Positions 62,796 through 64,000 of a DNA stretch of 64,000 bases are shown here, one piece after another. The notes under the pieces were generated by a model. That model was not told the origin of the DNA, did no database searches, and saw nothing but the letters and a program-made list of their open reading frames with translations. The position numbers and the translations under genes are program-made. Source of the stretch: Candidatus Heimdallarchaeota archaeon (GTDB lineage: Archaea; Asgardarchaeota; Heimdallarchaeia; JABLTI01); the NCBI GenBank assembly GCA_018238155.1, contig JABCTZ010000026.1:24001-88000 (forward strand). Direction: 5' to 3'. Each line of letters begins with the position of its first letter. Positions within the stretch are counted from its first letter, which is position 1.

Positions 62796-63846
62796 AATTA
62801 TGTTAAGAGAACTAGGAAGAACGGATGTCATTATTCCTAATAAACCTAGTAAAAGAACTTCAGAACTAGGTGGACAACATTCACCTGAATTTATTTGTAC
62901 TCCCTTCAAAATTACTTTAGGAACATTCATTGAATCATTAGATCGTGGAGCAACGGAATTGGGTATGGGTGGATGCAATGCTTATTGCAGATTTGGTTAT
63001 TATTGGCCAGTACAGAAATTAATTTTAGAGGACCTTGGTTACGACTTTAAATTTGTTACTCTAAATTACGAATCTCCAATGGAAATTCTTCAAACTTGTA
63101 AAAGAGACATCAGCCCACCGGGATATAACATACTGCAAATTATACGGGGATTTAGATTTGCTTGGGTTGTTAATAGGCTTACAGATTTGACTGATCAATT
63201 AGTTTACAAGTATCGTGCAGTTGAACTTGAGAAGAATACAGCTGAACAGGTAGCTGATGAAGCTTTTCAATTAATTCGAGAAGCCAAAAGTATTCGTCAA
63301 CTCAGAAGATTGCAGAGAAGATTACCAAAGATTTTTGAGAACAAAGTAGAGATTGACAAAGAAGTAAGACCAATTAAAGTGGCTATAAATGGAGAAATCT
63401 ATGTTGTTCTTGAACCATCACTTAATTTAGACATTCATAGAAAATTGAATGAACTTGGAGTAATAGTTGCTAATCCAATTACACTGCGAAAATTCATTGA
63501 TGTCCCTCAAAATCTTAATCCATTTAAGAAAACACATTGGCAAAAATCTATTGACGCATCTCATAATTATCTGGAACATCGATGTGGTGGAGAATCTCAA
63601 GAGAATCTTGGAGATGCGATAACATACAAAAAAGAAGGGTATGATGGACTTATCCATTTGTATCCGTTTACATGCATGCCTGAAATTATCTCGAGAAGTA
63701 TCTTTCCACAAATTAGCAAAGAATATGACATGCCTGTCCTTTCTTTAGTTGTTGATGAACAAACAGGTGAGGTAGGATTTCAAACGAGATTAGAAGCTTT
63801 TATTGACCTTATAGCAAGAAAAAGAGAAAGAGACTTAGGATACTAG
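62749..63846 (+). CDS. 2-hydroxyacyl-CoA dehydratase-like (HgdB/BcrC-related) protein
   Basis: A 365-residue protein of the 2-hydroxyglutaryl-CoA dehydratase D-component superfamily. Cysteines in FICTPFK (about 45), GGCNAYCRFGYYW (about 77-80) and FTCMPE (about 305) sit where these proteins hold a [4Fe-4S] cluster. The ending GEVGFQTRLEAFIDLI matches the C-terminal motif of the partner upstream (AETGMNTRIEAFTDML), so the two genes are related halves. GGAGG lies 13 bases before the ATG, inside the previous gene. Together they may form a small ATP-independent electron-transfer or double-cubane-type complex; the substrate is unknown. Confidence 0.82.
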   Translation: MPFTFPHFGSLKYVFEIMLRELGRTDVIIPNKPSKRTSELGGQHSPEFICTPFKITLGTFIESLDRGATELGMGGCNAYCRFGYYWPVQKLILEDLGYDFKFVTLNYESPMEILQTCKRDISPPGYNILQIIRGFRFAWVVNRLTDLTDQLVYKYRAVELEKNTAEQVADEAFQLIREAKSIRQLRRLQRRLPKIFENKVEIDKEVRPIKVAINGEIYVVLEPSLNLDIHRKLNELGVIVANPITLRKFIDVPQNLNPFKKTHWQKSIDASHNYLEHRCGGESQENLGDAITYKKEGYDGLIHLYPFTCMPEIISRSIFPQISKEYDMPVLSLVVDEQTGEVGFQTRLEAFIDLIARKRERDLGY

Positions 63847-63880
63847 AAAAACAGCTTTTTACTGTTGGGATATCCCTGAT

Positions 63881-64000
63881 ATGAAATTCGAGATAACAGG
63901 TTTTGAACGCGATGTCTGTTCTAATATTTGTGAAATAGTTGAAATCAAAAATAATGACAAGTAAAAATCCCTTTGGGAAAGTCGTTGTGGAAAGTGGGAT
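63881..64000 (+). pseudogene. partial, apparently interrupted ORF at the right edge
   Basis: From ATG 63881 the frame reads MKFEITGFERDVCSNICEIVEI and hits TAA at 63965-63967, then continues open to the edge with ESRCGKWD. The C-x3-C then C pattern resembles a metal-binding domain of the CoA-dehydratase/activase group, so the stop may interrupt one gene. Alternatively the next gene starts at ATG 63954 (MTSKNPFGKVVVES) in another frame. The window ends too soon to decide. Confidence 0.3.

Noticed and set aside
1..64000. tRNA, rRNA, intact insertion sequence or replication origin
   Set aside because: No tRNA box A/B pairs, rRNA-like stretches, transposase motifs with terminal repeats, or origin-type repeat clusters were recognised by eye; a tRNAscan/Rfam run would be needed to exclude them.

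Overview
The window is strongly A+T-rich archaeal DNA. Archaeal markers are the archaea-specific tRNA-dependent amidotransferase pair GatE/GatD (6288-9778), TATA-box promoters about 27 bases upstream of start sites (some transcripts look leaderless), and GGAGG/GGTGA-type ribosome binding sites with many TTG and GTG starts. An actin-family protein (4895-6049) and two proteins with Nse1/RING-like zinc modules (17812-20036) point to an Asgard-type archaeon. That placement is inference; no rRNA or universal marker protein is present to confirm it.

Left third (1-33 kb). An ABC exporter of the MacB/FtsX type (one permease, two ATPases) is followed by a divergent actin-related protein, gatE-gatD, a ferritin and an orphan adenine-type DNA methyltransferase. 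Next come a T4 Rnl1-type RNA ligase lying between a broken and an intact copy of an aspartate/glutamate racemase gene, and a histidine phosphatase. An operon then encodes a winged-helix zinc protein, a membrane-anchored coiled-coil zinc protein and a further two-helix membrane protein. The rest is small membrane proteins, an orphan FtsX-like permease, a DUF3795 protein, a LigB-type dioxygenase-like protein, a pilin-like protein, a helical-repeat protein, a DMT-family transporter, two tandem winged-helix paralogues and an acyl-CoA synthetase.

Middle and right (33-60.4 kb) is one large surface-glycan locus. It encodes a UDP-GlcNAc 2-epimerase, several glycosyltransferases, a glutaminase-less asparagine-synthetase-like protein, and a set of genes fitting nonulosonic (legionaminic-like) acid synthesis: a CapD/LegB-type dehydratase, a DegT-type aminotransferase, a NeuD-like acetyltransferase, a NeuC-like epimerase, two NeuB-type synthases, an SpsF-like cytidylyltransferase and an N-acetyl sugar amidotransferase. 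A second sub-locus makes a CDP-linked, probably C-methylated deoxysugar (RfbF, C-methyltransferase, RmlC-like, RmlD-like); its CDP-glucose 4,6-dehydratase gene survives only as a 32-codon relic. Gene fragments (aminotransferase tail, glycosyltransferase remnants, a frameshifted hydrolase-like gene) show repeated recombination in the locus.

Right end (60.4-64 kb): a two-helix membrane protein that has lost a zinc-ribbon tail by frameshift, then two overlapping genes of the 2-hydroxyacyl-CoA dehydratase/activase-related families. The first of these seems to start at an ATT codon. An open frame with an in-frame stop runs to the edge. I saw no tRNA, rRNA, CRISPR array or intact insertion sequence.
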